Shown: positions 7,511 through 15,935, counted from the stretch's first letter. The stretch is 23,000 nt of DNA from Verrucomicrobiaceae bacterium UBA2429 (GCA_002343505.1 DDQZ01000045.1:1-23000), one strand, 5' to 3'. Numbers and translations: made by a program. Notes: generated from the sequence alone by a model not told the origin.

Positions 7511-8602
7511 TCAAACGCGCCGGAGCATGACCGCGGCATTGTGCCCGCCCATGCCGGAGGCGATTTTTAAAACGCCACCGCCCTCCGGCACGCGCAGCGC
7601 GTCCGCCAGCGCGAGTCCGCCGGGGCAGTGAAGGCCGGGCAGGTTTCCCGGTGAAATATCCGCCTGGATCGCGCCGGCCAGCAGCGCGGCATCCAGCAGG
7701 CCGCTGGCGCCGAGGGTGTGTCCCGTGAAGGGTTTCATCAGCAGCAGGGGCGGCACTTTTTCACCATAGGCGGCGCGCAGGGCGCTCACCTCAGCCACGG
7801 CGTGGTTCGGGGTGCCGGTGGCGTGAAGGCAGAGAAAGTCCGGCCTGCCCATGCCGTGCAGCAGCTCCGCCAGAGGGCCGCCATCCTCGGGCACGACGAG
7901 CGAGTCGTGGGCGTCGCTGTTGGCGCGGTAGTCCTCGACGATCAAACCGCCGTCGCCAAGCTCGAGCGTCAGCGCGGCGGCGGCCTCGCCGGGGTGGAAG
8001 CCGTTGGTCAGCGGTGAAAGAGGGTCATTGATCTCATCACGCGCCAGCAGGCGCGTGTCCTCGAAGTCGCGCAGCAGCGCCGGCAGCAGGGGCAGGTCCG
8101 CCGCGACGACGAGGGCGCGGCGGGTCATGCCCGCGCGCATTGCCATCCAGGCCATGCCGAGGGCGTCGAGTCCGGCGGCGCAGCCGTTGGCGAGCATCTG
8201 CCAGGGTCCGCGAATGGCCAGCCCGATGCTGACAGCGGCGGCGATCTCGCTGTGCAGGGTGTTGCTGGCGCTGAATCTCCGGTTGGGCCTGCGCCAGGTG
8301 TTTTCGCCGAGCAGTTCGGCGGCGTTGCCCCGGCTGCTGGCGGCGAAAAGCCATGCCTCGCGTGTCTGCTCCGGCGTCCAGCCCGCGCGCGCCACCGTCC
8401 TCCGCGCCACATGCAGGGCCAGATTCGACGCCGCCGCGTGACGCCTGCCCTTGAGCGGCGCGCGGTCGGCGATGCGGCCGGCCAGCAGGCCGTCTTGCAG
8501 GGTCAGCCCCGCGCGCCCCAGGCGCCAGGACTCCAGGCAGGATTCAAGGTTTTCACCAAGGGCGCAGACGGCCTCGGCGGCGGTGATGACGGCGCGGCTC
8601 AC
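7511..8602 (-). CDS. Beta-ketoacyl synthase-like (KAS II/FabF-type) enzyme
   Basis: A 363-residue thiolase-fold protein that retains the Cys-His-His triad of condensing enzymes. Cys141 lies in ANGCAAGLDAL, His260 in LHATGTPNHAVAE (HATGT for the usual HGTGT), and His295 in PFTGHTLGASG, with Lys290 five residues before it. It is shorter than FabF (about 410), with a compressed N-terminal half. The GTG start overlaps the preceding TGA stop in a GTGA (8599-8602), so it is translationally coupled to the GlcD-type oxidase. No ACP, ketoreductase or other polyketide or fatty-acid genes are adjacent. It could make or modify a specialised acyl chain. The family is firm, the substrate is unknown. Confidence 0.85.
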   Translation of the reverse strand: MSRAVITAAEAVCALGENLESCLESWRLGRAGLTLQDGLLAGRIADRAPLKGRRHAAASNLALHVARRTVARAGWTPEQTREAWLFAASSRGNAAELLGENTWRRPNRRFSASNTLHSEIAAAVSIGLAIRGPWQMLANGCAAGLDALGMAWMAMRAGMTRRALVVAADLPLLPALLRDFEDTRLLARDEINDPLSPLTNGFHPGEAAAALTLELGDGGLIVEDYRANSDAHDSLVVPEDGGPLAELLHGMGRPDFLCLHATGTPNHAVAEVSALRAAYGEKVPPLLLMKPFTGHTLGASGLLDAALLAGAIQADISPGNLPGLHCPGGLALADALRVPEGGGVLKIASGMGGHNAAVMLRRV

Positions 8603-9987
8603 AGATCAAAGATCTTCCCCGGATTGAGCAGCCCCTGCGGGTCGAGCGCGCGCTTGATGGAGCGCATCAATTCATAGCTGGCCTCGCCGAGCTGGCGGCG
8701 GATAAAGGCTTTCTTCGCCAGCCCCACGCCGTGCTCGCCGGTGACCGTGCCGCCGAGGCGCAGTGTCTCGCCCACGATCTCCTCCAGCGCGGTCTCGACG
8801 CGGTGCATCTCCTCCGTGTCGCGCTCGTTGGTGAGGAAAGTCGGGTGCAGGTTGCCATCGCCAAGATGACCGAAGGTGCCGACGCGCAGCTTGTGGCGCC
8901 GCGCGCACTCGCGGATGAAGCGGACCATCGCCGCCAGCTCGCTGCGCGGCACGGTCACATCCTCCAGGATGGTGGTGGGCATGACGCGGGCCAGGGCGGA
9001 GAAAGCATTCCGCCGCGCGGCAGCCAGGCGCGCGCCCTCGGCCTCGTCGGCTGCGGCGCGCACCTCGCGAGCGCCGTTTTGGCGGGCCAGATCCATGATG
9101 CGCGCGGCCTCCTCCTCGACCACGGCGGGATGGCCGTCAGTCTCCATGAGCACGAGCGCCTCCACATCCACAGGCAGGCCGATTTTGGCGTAGTCCTCCA
9201 CGCATTCCACCGTCACGCGATCCAGGAACTCCAGCGTGCAGGGGATGATCTTCGCCGCGATGATGGCGGAGATAGTTTCGGCGGCGGCCTCCATGCTGTC
9301 ATAGAGCGCCAGCATCGTCCGGCGCGCCTGCGGGCGGGGCAGCAGCTTGAGCGTGACCTCGGTGATGATGCCCAGCGTGCCCTCGCTGCCAATAAAGAGG
9401 TCCTTCATCGAATAGCCGGCCACGTCTTTGACACACTTGTTGCCGAGCGTGGCGAGGGTGCCGTCAGGCAGCACCACTTGCAGGCCCATCACATAATCGC
9501 GCGTGACGCCGTATTTGAGGCCGCGCAGTCCGCCGGAGTTCTCGGCCACATTGCCGCCGATGGTGCTGATCTTCATCGAGCCGGGGTCGGGCGGATAAAA
9601 CAGGCCCGCCTTTGCCGCCGCGTCGTCAATTTCCTTGGTGATGACGCCGCACTGCGCGCGCAGGGTGAGGTTTTTCTCATCCACCTCGATGAGCCGGTCC
9701 ATGCGCGCCAGGCACACAACCAGGCAGCCCGGCACCGGCACGCTGCCACCGCTCAGGCCCGTGCCGGAGCCGCGCGTCACCACCGGCACGGCGGCCTCCC
9801 GCGCCGCGCCGACGCAAGCGGCCACCTCCTCCGGGGTCAGAGGAAAAACGACCGCGCCCGGCTTCTGCTTGAGCGCTGCCGTGCCATCGAAACTGTAAGG
9901 CAGGATGTCCACATCCGCCATCAGCACGCGGTCGGGAGCGAGCAGGGCGCGGAGTTTTCCAACAAGGTCGGCGGTCACGGAATTCAC
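8599..9987 (-). CDS. glcD: GlcD-type FAD-linked oxidase (glycolate/D-lactate dehydrogenase family)
   Basis: A 462-residue FAD enzyme. Its FAD_binding_4 domain shows PVVTRGSGTGLSGGSVP (about 68-84), PDPGSMKISTIGGNVAENSG and KYGVTRDYV. The C-terminal FAD-oxidase domain shows GTFGHLGDGNLHPTFL and GEHGVGLAKKAF, and the protein ends LNPGKIFDL. Such enzymes oxidise 2-hydroxy acids (glycolate, D-lactate) and pass electrons to the respiratory chain. GlcE and GlcF partners are absent here, so it may act alone or with distant subunits. I chose the GTG at 9987 (MNSVTADLVGKL). The upstream ATG at 10062 adds 25 low-complexity residues and would run into the divergent promoter region. The exact substrate is not determinable. 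Confidence 0.9.
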   Translation of the reverse strand: MNSVTADLVGKLRALLAPDRVLMADVDILPYSFDGTAALKQKPGAVVFPLTPEEVAACVGAAREAAVPVVTRGSGTGLSGGSVPVPGCLVVCLARMDRLIEVDEKNLTLRAQCGVITKEIDDAAAKAGLFYPPDPGSMKISTIGGNVAENSGGLRGLKYGVTRDYVMGLQVVLPDGTLATLGNKCVKDVAGYSMKDLFIGSEGTLGIITEVTLKLLPRPQARRTMLALYDSMEAAAETISAIIAAKIIPCTLEFLDRVTVECVEDYAKIGLPVDVEALVLMETDGHPAVVEEEAARIMDLARQNGAREVRAAADEAEGARLAAARRNAFSALARVMPTTILEDVTVPRSELAAMVRFIRECARRHKLRVGTFGHLGDGNLHPTFLTNERDTEEMHRVETALEEIVGETLRLGGTVTGEHGVGLAKKAFIRRQLGEASYELMRSIKRALDPQGLLNPGKIFDL

Positions 9988-10085
9988 GCGCGCAGTCTGG
10001 CGGGCCGCCCGCCGCGCGCAAGCTCCGCACTCCCGCTTTGACAAAAGGCTGGCGCTTTGCATCCGGCGCGCTCCATAGTCGGCGC

Positions 10086-10556
10086 ATGTCTTTCCGCCAC
10101 ACTCTCAAGGACCGCGTCCAGTTCGCTGACACCGACATGGCCGGCATCGTCCACTTTTCAAATTTCTTCCGATACATGGAGCGCGTGGAGCATGATTTTT
10201 TCCGCTCCCTGGGCATGTCCATCTGGGACGGCAACAACCTGGAGGTGGCGGCGGAGGCCCGCGTCGGCTGGCCGCGTGTCCATGCCTCGTGCGACTACAA
10301 GGCGCCGCTGCGCTTTGAAGAGGAGTTCGAGATGGAGCTGCTCGTCGAGGACATCCGCGCCAGGACGCTGCGCTACCGGGTGCGCTTTTGGAAAAGCGAC
10401 GGCACGCTCGCCGCCGAAGGCAGCCTCGTGGCCGCCTGCGTCCAGAAAGACCCCGCCAGCGGCCGGATGAAGGCTGTGTCCATCCCCGATCGCGTGCGTG
10501 AGAAGCTGAGCACCGCGCCGCCGGAGTCACTGGCGCCGCCGAAGGATCACGCCTGA
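10086..10556 (+). CDS. YbgC/4-hydroxybenzoyl-CoA-type acyl-CoA thioesterase
   Basis: A 156-residue hot-dog-fold protein. The N-terminal signature VQFADTDMAGIVHFSNFFRY matches the YbgC/4-HBT family (typically (Y/F)xDTDxxGIVYHxxY). Asp17 is in the position of the catalytic aspartate of Pseudomonas 4-HBT. It would hydrolyse acyl-CoA or acyl-ACP thioesters in the cytosol. The ATG at 10086 is chosen because an upstream in-frame TTG at 10038 adds 16 unconserved residues. It is divergent from the GlcD/ketoacyl-synthase pair across a 98-bp gap, and the juxtaposition hints at shared acyl-chain or 2-hydroxyacid metabolism. That link is inference. It is not beside tol-pal, where ybgC usually sits. Confidence 0.87.
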   Translation: MSFRHTLKDRVQFADTDMAGIVHFSNFFRYMERVEHDFFRSLGMSIWDGNNLEVAAEARVGWPRVHASCDYKAPLRFEEEFEMELLVEDIRARTLRYRVRFWKSDGTLAAEGSLVAACVQKDPASGRMKAVSIPDRVREKLSTAPPESLAPPKDHA

Positions 10557-10753
10557 TTTTTCGAGCGCGGACACTCCCGGCAAGATTTCCAAACTATCGT
10601 TTGCCATTCCCTCAAAGCAGACGACAGAGGGGGCGCAAGTTAACCTGACAAAGGCTAAATGAAGCTGATCATCAGGTTGATTCTTTGGTGTTCTGAAATC
10701 CGCACCTGGAGCTTCCCGCAGCCTGAGCAGTCTTGCGCGACAAATCCAAATCT
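10557..10753 (+). promoter_or_regulatory. Long 5' leader region of the RRM gene with hairpin
   Basis: A 197-nt non-coding stretch precedes the RNA-binding protein gene. It contains an inverted repeat AACCTGA (10642-10648) / TCAGGTT (10672-10678) and is less GC-rich than its surroundings. RRM-Gly proteins are often cold-induced and controlled through their leaders, so a structured 5' UTR is plausible. No known riboswitch is recognisable. Confidence 0.35.
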
Positions 10754-11101
10754 ATGAACACCAAAATGTATGTGGGCAACCTGCCCTTCAGCGCCACCGA
10801 AGACGACATTCGCACCCTCTTCTCCGACTATGGCACCGTCACCGAAGTCTATCTGCCCATGGACCGCGAGTCAGGCCGCCCGCGCGGCTTCGCCTTCGTC
10901 ACCATGGACTCCCAGACGGCCATGAACGAGGCCATCAAGGGCCTCAATGACAAAGACTACGGCGGTCGCAACCTCGCCATCAATGAAGCCCGCCCGAAAG
11001 AAGAACGACCCGCTTACTCCGGAGGAGGAGGAGGCTACGGCGGCGGTGGCCGCGGCGGCAAAGGCGGCGGTCGTGGCGGCTACGGCGGCGGTCGTTATTG
11101 A
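10754..11101 (+). CDS. Glycine-rich RRM RNA-binding protein
   Basis: A 115-residue protein consisting of one RNA-recognition motif and an Arg/Gly-rich tail. RNP2 is MYVGNL (5-10) and RNP1 is RGFAFVTM (44-51), with the spacing normal for the family. Residues about 89-115 are almost entirely Gly, Arg and Tyr. Bacterial members occur in cyanobacteria, Verrucomicrobia and others, bind single-stranded RNA, and are often cold-responsive RNA chaperones. The start is the ATG at 10754 ([10 protein letters not shown]); a TTG 21 nt upstream is in frame but outside the conserved fold. The gene is monocistronic, with a long leader before it and a strong intrinsic terminator after it. Confidence 0.95.
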   Translation: MNTKMYVGNLPFSATEDDIRTLFSDYGTVTEVYLPMDRESGRPRGFAFVTMDSQTAMNEAIKGLNDKDYGGRNLAINEARPKEERPAYSGGGGGYGGGGRGGKGGGRGGYGGGRY

Positions 11102-11136
11102 TCCAGCGCGCGGCGCATCCATCTGATCCATTCAAG

Positions 11137-11167
11137 ACGGCATCCCGGAGACGGGATGCCGTTTTTT
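11137..11167 (+). terminator. Intrinsic terminator of the RRM gene
   Basis: CGGCATCCCG (11138-11147) and CGGGATGCCG (11152-11161) form a perfect 10-bp stem, extended by an A-T pair, around a GAGA tetraloop. A TTTTTT run follows at 11162-11167. It lies 36 nt after the stop codon at 11101. The opposite orientation lacks a T-run, so it serves the plus strand. Confidence 0.93.
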
Positions 11168-11183
11168 GTCCGGCTTGGAGTCT

Positions 11184-11921
11184 TCAGTCCACCTTGCCGG
11201 GCTGCGGCGGCTCCAGCCCCATCGCCATGAGGGCCTCGCGCGCGGCGGCGGTGAGGGACTCGGCGGCGTCTCCGCGCGCCACGAGTTTTTCCAGGCCGCG
11301 CGCGGCGGCGGGGTTGCGGATGGAGGCCATGGCGCGGACGACTTTCGGGCTTTGGCCCGCGAGGCTGGCGGCATGCCAGTGCAGGTCTTCGAGAGCCTGC
11401 ACCGTCTCAGCCTGCGCCAGCCTGCCAATGGCAGAGCACAGCTCGCGCAGTTCGGGGCTGCCCTGGCGGAAGTCTCCGAGCAGGGCGGGCACAAGCGCGG
11501 CCAGAGTATCCGGCTCGGCGATGGCGCGCAGGTTGGCGGCGATGAGTCCGCGCGCTTCCGCGTCGCGCACCCGGGCCAGTTTTTCCATCAGGGCCTGCAC
11601 GGCCTCCACGGTGCCGAGCGCGGCCAGGGCCTCGGCGTGCTCATCGTGCTCCTGCGGCGTGCGCGCGCGCGACCATCGCTCCAGGATGGCGGCCACAGGA
11701 TCGCGCGGTGGAGCCGTTGCGGCGTCAAGTACCTGGAGCGGCACCTCGACGGCTTGAGCAGGCGGCAAACCGGGAGCCAGCGGCGGCGGACGCACCGGAG
11801 CGGTGGCAACGGTTTCGATTTCCTTTTTCAACGGCCGCGCTCCCGGCCCAGCGAGGCGAATGCCAGCCAGTACGGCGAGCAATAGCAGCGCTGCCAAAGT
11901 GAGGCTGAGGGCGGTCTTCAT
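11184..11921 (-). CDS. Membrane-anchored HEAT-like repeat protein
   Basis: A 245-residue protein of unknown function. Residues 4-24 form a hydrophobic segment that is either a signal peptide or an N-terminal anchor; there is no lipobox. A Pro/Ala-rich linker (about 35-72) follows, then about 170 residues of helical repeats in which alternating Ala/Leu patterns recur (ALGTVEAVQALMEKLARV, NLRAIAEPDTLAALVPALLG, SAIGRLAQAETVQALEDL). These resemble HEAT/PBS-type scaffolds, which mediate protein contacts, probably in the periplasm. The gene starts 21 nt after the protease gene on the same strand and is probably co-transcribed with it. A role as partner of that protease is possible but unsupported beyond proximity. 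Confidence 0.75.
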   Translation of the reverse strand: MKTALSLTLAALLLLAVLAGIRLAGPGARPLKKEIETVATAPVRPPPLAPGLPPAQAVEVPLQVLDAATAPPRDPVAAILERWSRARTPQEHDEHAEALAALGTVEAVQALMEKLARVRDAEARGLIAANLRAIAEPDTLAALVPALLGDFRQGSPELRELCSAIGRLAQAETVQALEDLHWHAASLAGQSPKVVRAMASIRNPAAARGLEKLVARGDAAESLTAAAREALMAMGLEPPQPGKVD

Positions 11922-11942
11922 ACGCGCGGCCCGTGCCAGGGG

Positions 11943-13778
11943 TCAGCGGGAAAGCAGGAGCGTGTACGGGCCGGTGGCATGGCGGTCGTAGCCTTCCACG
12001 CACAGGTAGTAAGTGCCCGGCGTCAGCGCGCGCTTGAGGGTGAAGTTCAGGTCACGGCCGGTGTCATCCGCTTTTTTGAGCACCTTCCCGGCTGAGGAAT
12101 ACAGCGTGCCGTAGGTGTCCACAAAGCCGGTGGTCTTCATCGTCACGGTGGTCTTCACGGCCACGGTGATGACAAAGAAATCCTTGTCGGCGCCGTGATT
12201 GATGACGCCGGGAATGCCGCCCGGCACGGGCGCGGCGGTGGCGAAGTAGAAGTTGTTGCCGTGGTCGTCGGGAGTAGTGGCGGTGGCAGAGGCGACGAGG
12301 TTAACCGGATAGGGGTTTTTGCCTGCGGCACTGCTTTGCACCAGCAGGCGCGCGCTGAGGGCGCCCGCTCGGTCCGGCGCGCATGAGATGATGAAGCTGG
12401 TGGACTTGCCCTTGGCGAGGCTGGCCGCCGGCAGGGAGACAAAATGAAAACTGCCCGCGTCCGCGCCATCGAAGCTGGCCCCGACAATCGTCAGGGTGGT
12501 GGTGCCGGTGTTGGTAAGGGTGAGAGTTCTTTCAACTGTGGCCGCATTGACCTGAAGCGCGCCAAAGTTCAGGGTGGCGTTCATGGGCAGGGCGGTGGTG
12601 CCGGTTTTGAGGGCAATGTCTCCGCCGGTTGTGGTGGTGAAGGCGGAGGTGATGCTGTAGGCACCGGAGGTTGACGAGTTCACTCCGGCCACGCGAACAT
12701 AATAGGTGCCTGCGGCGGTAAGGGTGCGCGTGAGCCTGAAGTTGGGCGCGCCATTGCCGTTGTCATCGCTGGCGAGCGCGGCACCGGTGCTGCCCAGAAG
12801 CGTGCCGGTGACATCAGTGCCGCCGCCGGAGGTGACGGTAAGCACGCCCGCGCCAGGGGCGCTTATTTTGAAGACATCAAGGTCGCCACCGGCCTCAAGA
12901 ACGCCGGGCAGCGTGCCATTGACCGCCAGAGTCGTGGCAGCGGCGGTGGTGTTGCCGTGGTCGTCCACCGGGTCGGGCTTGGGGGGCTCGCCGGGGTCGC
13001 CGATGTGGCCGATGATCCAGGGCTTCAAAGTCAGCGTGTTGCCGTAGATGCCATACTCGTTGGGCCGCGCGCAGCCGTTGCCGTAGCTCACCGTTCCGGC
13101 GTGCAGCCACTGCCCTGAAAAACCCGGCACCATGAGCGGTCCGCCGCTGTCCCCCTGGCAGGAGTCCACGCCGCCGGTGGCAAATCCGGCGGCCAGATGC
13201 GTGCTGTTGAGGCCCGGATTGGTGACACCCGCCAGCGTCAGGGAAACCAGGGGCACATCCGCCTGGCGCAAGATTTTCGATCCCGCGCCGCCCTCGCGCG
13301 TGGCCCCCCAGCCGAGCACGCGCGTCATGGTTCCGACGGCGATCTGGTCGGAGGTTTCCACCAGGGGCAGAGTGGCGCGGGTGGTTACGGGGCTGGCCAG
13401 CTTCAGCAGGCAGAAATCATTGACCAGCGCGCCCTGGGAGGTCTCGCGGTAGTTCGGATGCATGATGACCTGGGAGACGGCCACACGCACGCCCTGGGAG
13501 GCGGTGCGCAGGTCGTGCCCGCCCACCCAGACATCCAGAGTGGAGGCGGGTGTGCCTTCCAGGCAGTGCGCCGCAGTCAGCACCCATTGCGGAGCCACGA
13601 GAGCCGCGCCGCAGAACTGCCCCGACGACGGTGTGGCTCCTTTTTCAACGAGTGCTGTCATGAAGGGGTACTCCCCCGAGGTGGTGTTGATGCCACCGAC
13701 AATGCGTTTCTGCTGGGCCTGCGCGACGAGGCAGGACATGACGAGCATTCCCGCCATTAAGAACAGGGATTTTTTCAT
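11943..13778 (-). CDS. Secreted trypsin-like S1 serine protease with C-terminal PPC/choice-of-anchor-type domains
   Basis: A 611-residue protein. It has a signal peptide (1 to about 21, ending AQA), a four-residue propeptide QQKR, then IVGG at 26-29, the classical zymogen activation site. The triad is complete: His71 (TAAHC), Asp121 (VNDFCLLKL) and Ser211 (GDSGGP). Asp205, six residues before the serine, matches chymotrypsin Asp189, predicting cleavage after Arg/Lys. After the protease (to about 258) come a proline linker, a PPC-like beta domain (about 272-380), an Ig-like choice-of-anchor-D-type domain (about 388-500) and a second PPC-like domain (about 503-611). The two PPC-like domains share DDHGN and YYVRV/YYLCV segments. 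It would be exported by Sec and act at the surface or outside the cell. Confidence 0.92.
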   Translation of the reverse strand: MKKSLFLMAGMLVMSCLVAQAQQKRIVGGINTTSGEYPFMTALVEKGATPSSGQFCGAALVAPQWVLTAAHCLEGTPASTLDVWVGGHDLRTASQGVRVAVSQVIMHPNYRETSQGALVNDFCLLKLASPVTTRATLPLVETSDQIAVGTMTRVLGWGATREGGAGSKILRQADVPLVSLTLAGVTNPGLNSTHLAAGFATGGVDSCQGDSGGPLMVPGFSGQWLHAGTVSYGNGCARPNEYGIYGNTLTLKPWIIGHIGDPGEPPKPDPVDDHGNTTAAATTLAVNGTLPGVLEAGGDLDVFKISAPGAGVLTVTSGGGTDVTGTLLGSTGAALASDDNGNGAPNFRLTRTLTAAGTYYVRVAGVNSSTSGAYSITSAFTTTTGGDIALKTGTTALPMNATLNFGALQVNAATVERTLTLTNTGTTTLTIVGASFDGADAGSFHFVSLPAASLAKGKSTSFIISCAPDRAGALSARLLVQSSAAGKNPYPVNLVASATATTPDDHGNNFYFATAAPVPGGIPGVINHGADKDFFVITVAVKTTVTMKTTGFVDTYGTLYSSAGKVLKKADDTGRDLNFTLKRALTPGTYYLCVEGYDRHATGPYTLLLSR

Positions 13779-13914
13779 GGACCGGCTTGGTTGTTGAGCG
13801 TTGCTATGAGACGGACGCGGAAAGCTCCCACCCAGACTGCTCGAAGCAAGGAGATTCTTGTCCCAGGGCAGGGTTGCATCCAGGACGAATGCCGCTAGGC
13901 TCAGCGCCCGTTTT

Positions 13915-15279
13915 ATGTGGAAAGGTCGTTTTGCCCAGGAAACCAGCCGCCTTGTGCAGGCTTACGGAGAGTCCGTGTCGTTTGACTGGAGGCTCTTCGC
14001 GCATGACATCCGGGGCTCGATCGCCCACTCGAAGGGGCTGCTGAAGGCGGGCATCCTGACGGCGGAGGAGCAGGCGGAGATTGAGCGCGGCCTTTTGGAA
14101 ATCCAGGCGGAGATCGAGCACGGGGACTTTGAGTTCAAAGAGGCGCTGGAGGACGTCCACATGAACATCGAGGCGGAGCTGACGCGCCGCATCGGCCCCG
14201 CCGGGGCGAAGCTGCACACCGCGCGCAGCCGCAACGACCAGGTGGCCACGGATGTGCGCCTCTACACGCGCGACGCGGTGGACGGCCTGACGGCGCTGAT
14301 CCGTGATCTGCAGCGCGCGCTCATCGAGGCCGCCGAGCGCGCCGGGCAGGCCGTGGTGCCCGGTTACACGCATCTCCAGCGCGGGCAGCCCGTGCTTTTC
14401 GCCCACCATCTGCTGGCCTATGTGGAGATGCTGGAGCGAGACGCGGGCCGCCTGGCCGACGCGCGCCGCCGCATGGATGTGATGCCGCTCGGCTCCGGCG
14501 CCCTGGCCGGCTCCACCATCCTGCTCGACCGCGATCATGTGGCCGCGCAGCTCGGCTTTGCCGCCGTTTCCCAAAACAGCATGGACGCGGTGAGCGACCG
14601 CGACTTCGCCGTGGAGGTGGTCTCTGCCATCGCCCTCTGCGGGGTGCATCTCTCGCGCTTGAGCGAGGACATCATTCTCTGGTGCAGCGCCGAGTTTGGC
14701 TTCGTGACGCTGAGCGACGCGCACACCACCGGCTCCTCCCTGATGCCGCAGAAAAAGAACCCGGACGTCGCCGAGCTGACGCGCGGGAAATCCGGCCGGC
14801 TCGTTGGCAACCTCGTCGCGCTTTTGACCCTGCTCAAAGGCCTGCCGATGACCTACAACCGCGACATGCAGGAGGACAAGGAGCCGCTCTTTGACTCGCT
14901 CGACACGCTGAAGGCCGCGCTCGAGGTCTTCGCGGAAATGATCGCCGGCATGGAGGTGAACGCGGCGCGCACACTCGCCGCCACGAGTGATCCCATGCTG
15001 CTCGCCACGGACCTCGCCGACTACCTGGTGAAGCGCGGCGTGCCCTTCCGCCAGGCACATGAGGTCATCGGCAAACTGGTGGCGCACTCCATCGCGGAGA
15101 GGGCGCCTTTTGCCGAAATACCACTCGCGAAGTACCAGGAATTCTCCCCCGCCTTTGCCGCGGACCTCTTTGACTGCCTGAACCTCGAAACCGCGCTCGC
15201 CGCGCGCCAGGCCGTGGGCGCGCCCTCGCCGCAAAATGTGGCGGCGCAGATCGCCCGCTGGAAGGAGGCGCTCTCGTGA
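13915..15279 (+). CDS. argH: Argininosuccinate lyase
   Basis: A 454-residue cytosolic enzyme of the fumarase/aspartase superfamily that splits argininosuccinate into arginine and fumarate, the last step of arginine synthesis. The N-terminus MWKGRFAQET matches the family's usual MWGGRF start and fixes the ATG at 13915, although the frame is open upstream to a TTG. Conserved blocks visible are LHTARSRNDQ (100-109), GYTHLQRGQP with His153, and the signature loop GSSLMPQKKNPD (273-284) carrying the catalytic serine. Length is normal. There is no Shine-Dalgarno sequence. The stop overlaps the next gene's start region, so argH and the NUDIX gene are translationally coupled. It is divergent from the protease gene across 136 bp. 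Confidence 0.97.
   Translation: MWKGRFAQETSRLVQAYGESVSFDWRLFAHDIRGSIAHSKGLLKAGILTAEEQAEIERGLLEIQAEIEHGDFEFKEALEDVHMNIEAELTRRIGPAGAKLHTARSRNDQVATDVRLYTRDAVDGLTALIRDLQRALIEAAERAGQAVVPGYTHLQRGQPVLFAHHLLAYVEMLERDAGRLADARRRMDVMPLGSGALAGSTILLDRDHVAAQLGFAAVSQNSMDAVSDRDFAVEVVSAIALCGVHLSRLSEDIILWCSAEFGFVTLSDAHTTGSSLMPQKKNPDVAELTRGKSGRLVGNLVALLTLLKGLPMTYNRDMQEDKEPLFDSLDTLKAALEVFAEMIAGMEVNAARTLAATSDPMLLATDLADYLVKRGVPFRQAHEVIGKLVAHSIAERAPFAEIPLAKYQEFSPAFAADLFDCLNLETALAARQAVGAPSPQNVAAQIARWKEALS
15262..15268 (+). promoter_or_regulatory. Strong Shine-Dalgarno inside argH for the NUDIX gene
   Basis: AAGGAGG lies 7 nt before a GTG (15276) and 10 nt before an ATG (15279), both in the NUDIX frame. Nearly all other starts in the window lack such a site, so this one stands out and supports efficient coupling at the argH stop. 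Confidence 0.6.
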
Positions 15280-15902
15280 TGGCGGGGGATGGATCGAGAC
15301 TCGAATTCCCCTTGTTCCGTGTCGAGGATCACGACGGCTGGGAGCTGGTCTCCAGCCGCCGGCTTTTTGAAAATCCGCACGTCAGCGTGGATGAGAACCG
15401 CTACCTCACCCCGCACCGCAGGCAGGAGCCCGTGCCCTGGCTGGTGGTGGAAAGGAAGGCCGCCGTGGCCATCGCGCCGGTCACGGCGGACGGAGAGTTT
15501 GTGCTCATTTCCCAGGAGCGCCTGCCGGTGCGGCAGACTTTATGGGAATTCCCCGCCGGCCAGATAGACGTGCCGCTGGCGGAGATCACGCCGGAGATCG
15601 TCGTCGAGACCGCCCTGCGCGAGTTGCGCGAGGAATGCGGCGGCGTGCTGGCCGAAGGGGGGCGCCTGGAGCCGCTGGGCTGGTTCCTTCCCTCGCAAGG
15701 ATTCACCGACGAGCACGTTTATCTTTTCAGAGCGGAGCCCGTGTGTGTCGCCAGCCGTCCCGATCCGGATGGAAGCGAGCACATCAGCGACGTGCGCCTG
15801 GCCAGTCCGGGAGAACTGCGGAGGATGATCGCTGCCAATGAGATCACCACCGCCCTGACACTGGCCTTGTTCGCACGGATGGCGGCGAAGGGAACTCTTT
15901 GA
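15279..15902 (+). CDS. NUDIX hydrolase, ADP-ribose pyrophosphatase-like
   Basis: A 207-residue protein with the NUDIX helix E106-x7-R114-E115-L116-x-E118-E119-x-G121, so the metal-binding glutamates are intact. WEFPAGQID (89-97) precedes it, as in ADP-ribose or nucleoside-diphosphate-sugar pyrophosphatases. Between this block and Glu106 there is an unusually long segment, and the Gly normally beginning the NUDIX box is replaced by Leu100. The enzyme would hydrolyse a nucleoside diphosphate linked to another moiety; the exact substrate is open. The start could be the GTG at 15276 or the ATG at 15279, and both overlap the argH stop. The tatC gene follows after 33 bp, probably in the same operon. 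Confidence 0.87.
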   Translation: MAGDGSRLEFPLFRVEDHDGWELVSSRRLFENPHVSVDENRYLTPHRRQEPVPWLVVERKAAVAIAPVTADGEFVLISQERLPVRQTLWEFPAGQIDVPLAEITPEIVVETALRELREECGGVLAEGGRLEPLGWFLPSQGFTDEHVYLFRAEPVCVASRPDPDGSEHISDVRLASPGELRRMIAANEITTALTLALFARMAAKGTL

Positions 15903-15935
15903 GGCGCAAACCCATTCACCCCCTCGATTTGAACC

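Noticed and set aside
10038..10043. TTGACA upstream of the thioesterase as a promoter
   Set aside because: No acceptable -10 lies at 16-19 nt. The nearest, CATAGT at 10074, is 30 nt away.
13804..15234. 476-codon frame antisense to argH
   Set aside because: A long shadow frame produced by high GC. argH has full family conservation and the antisense frame has none.
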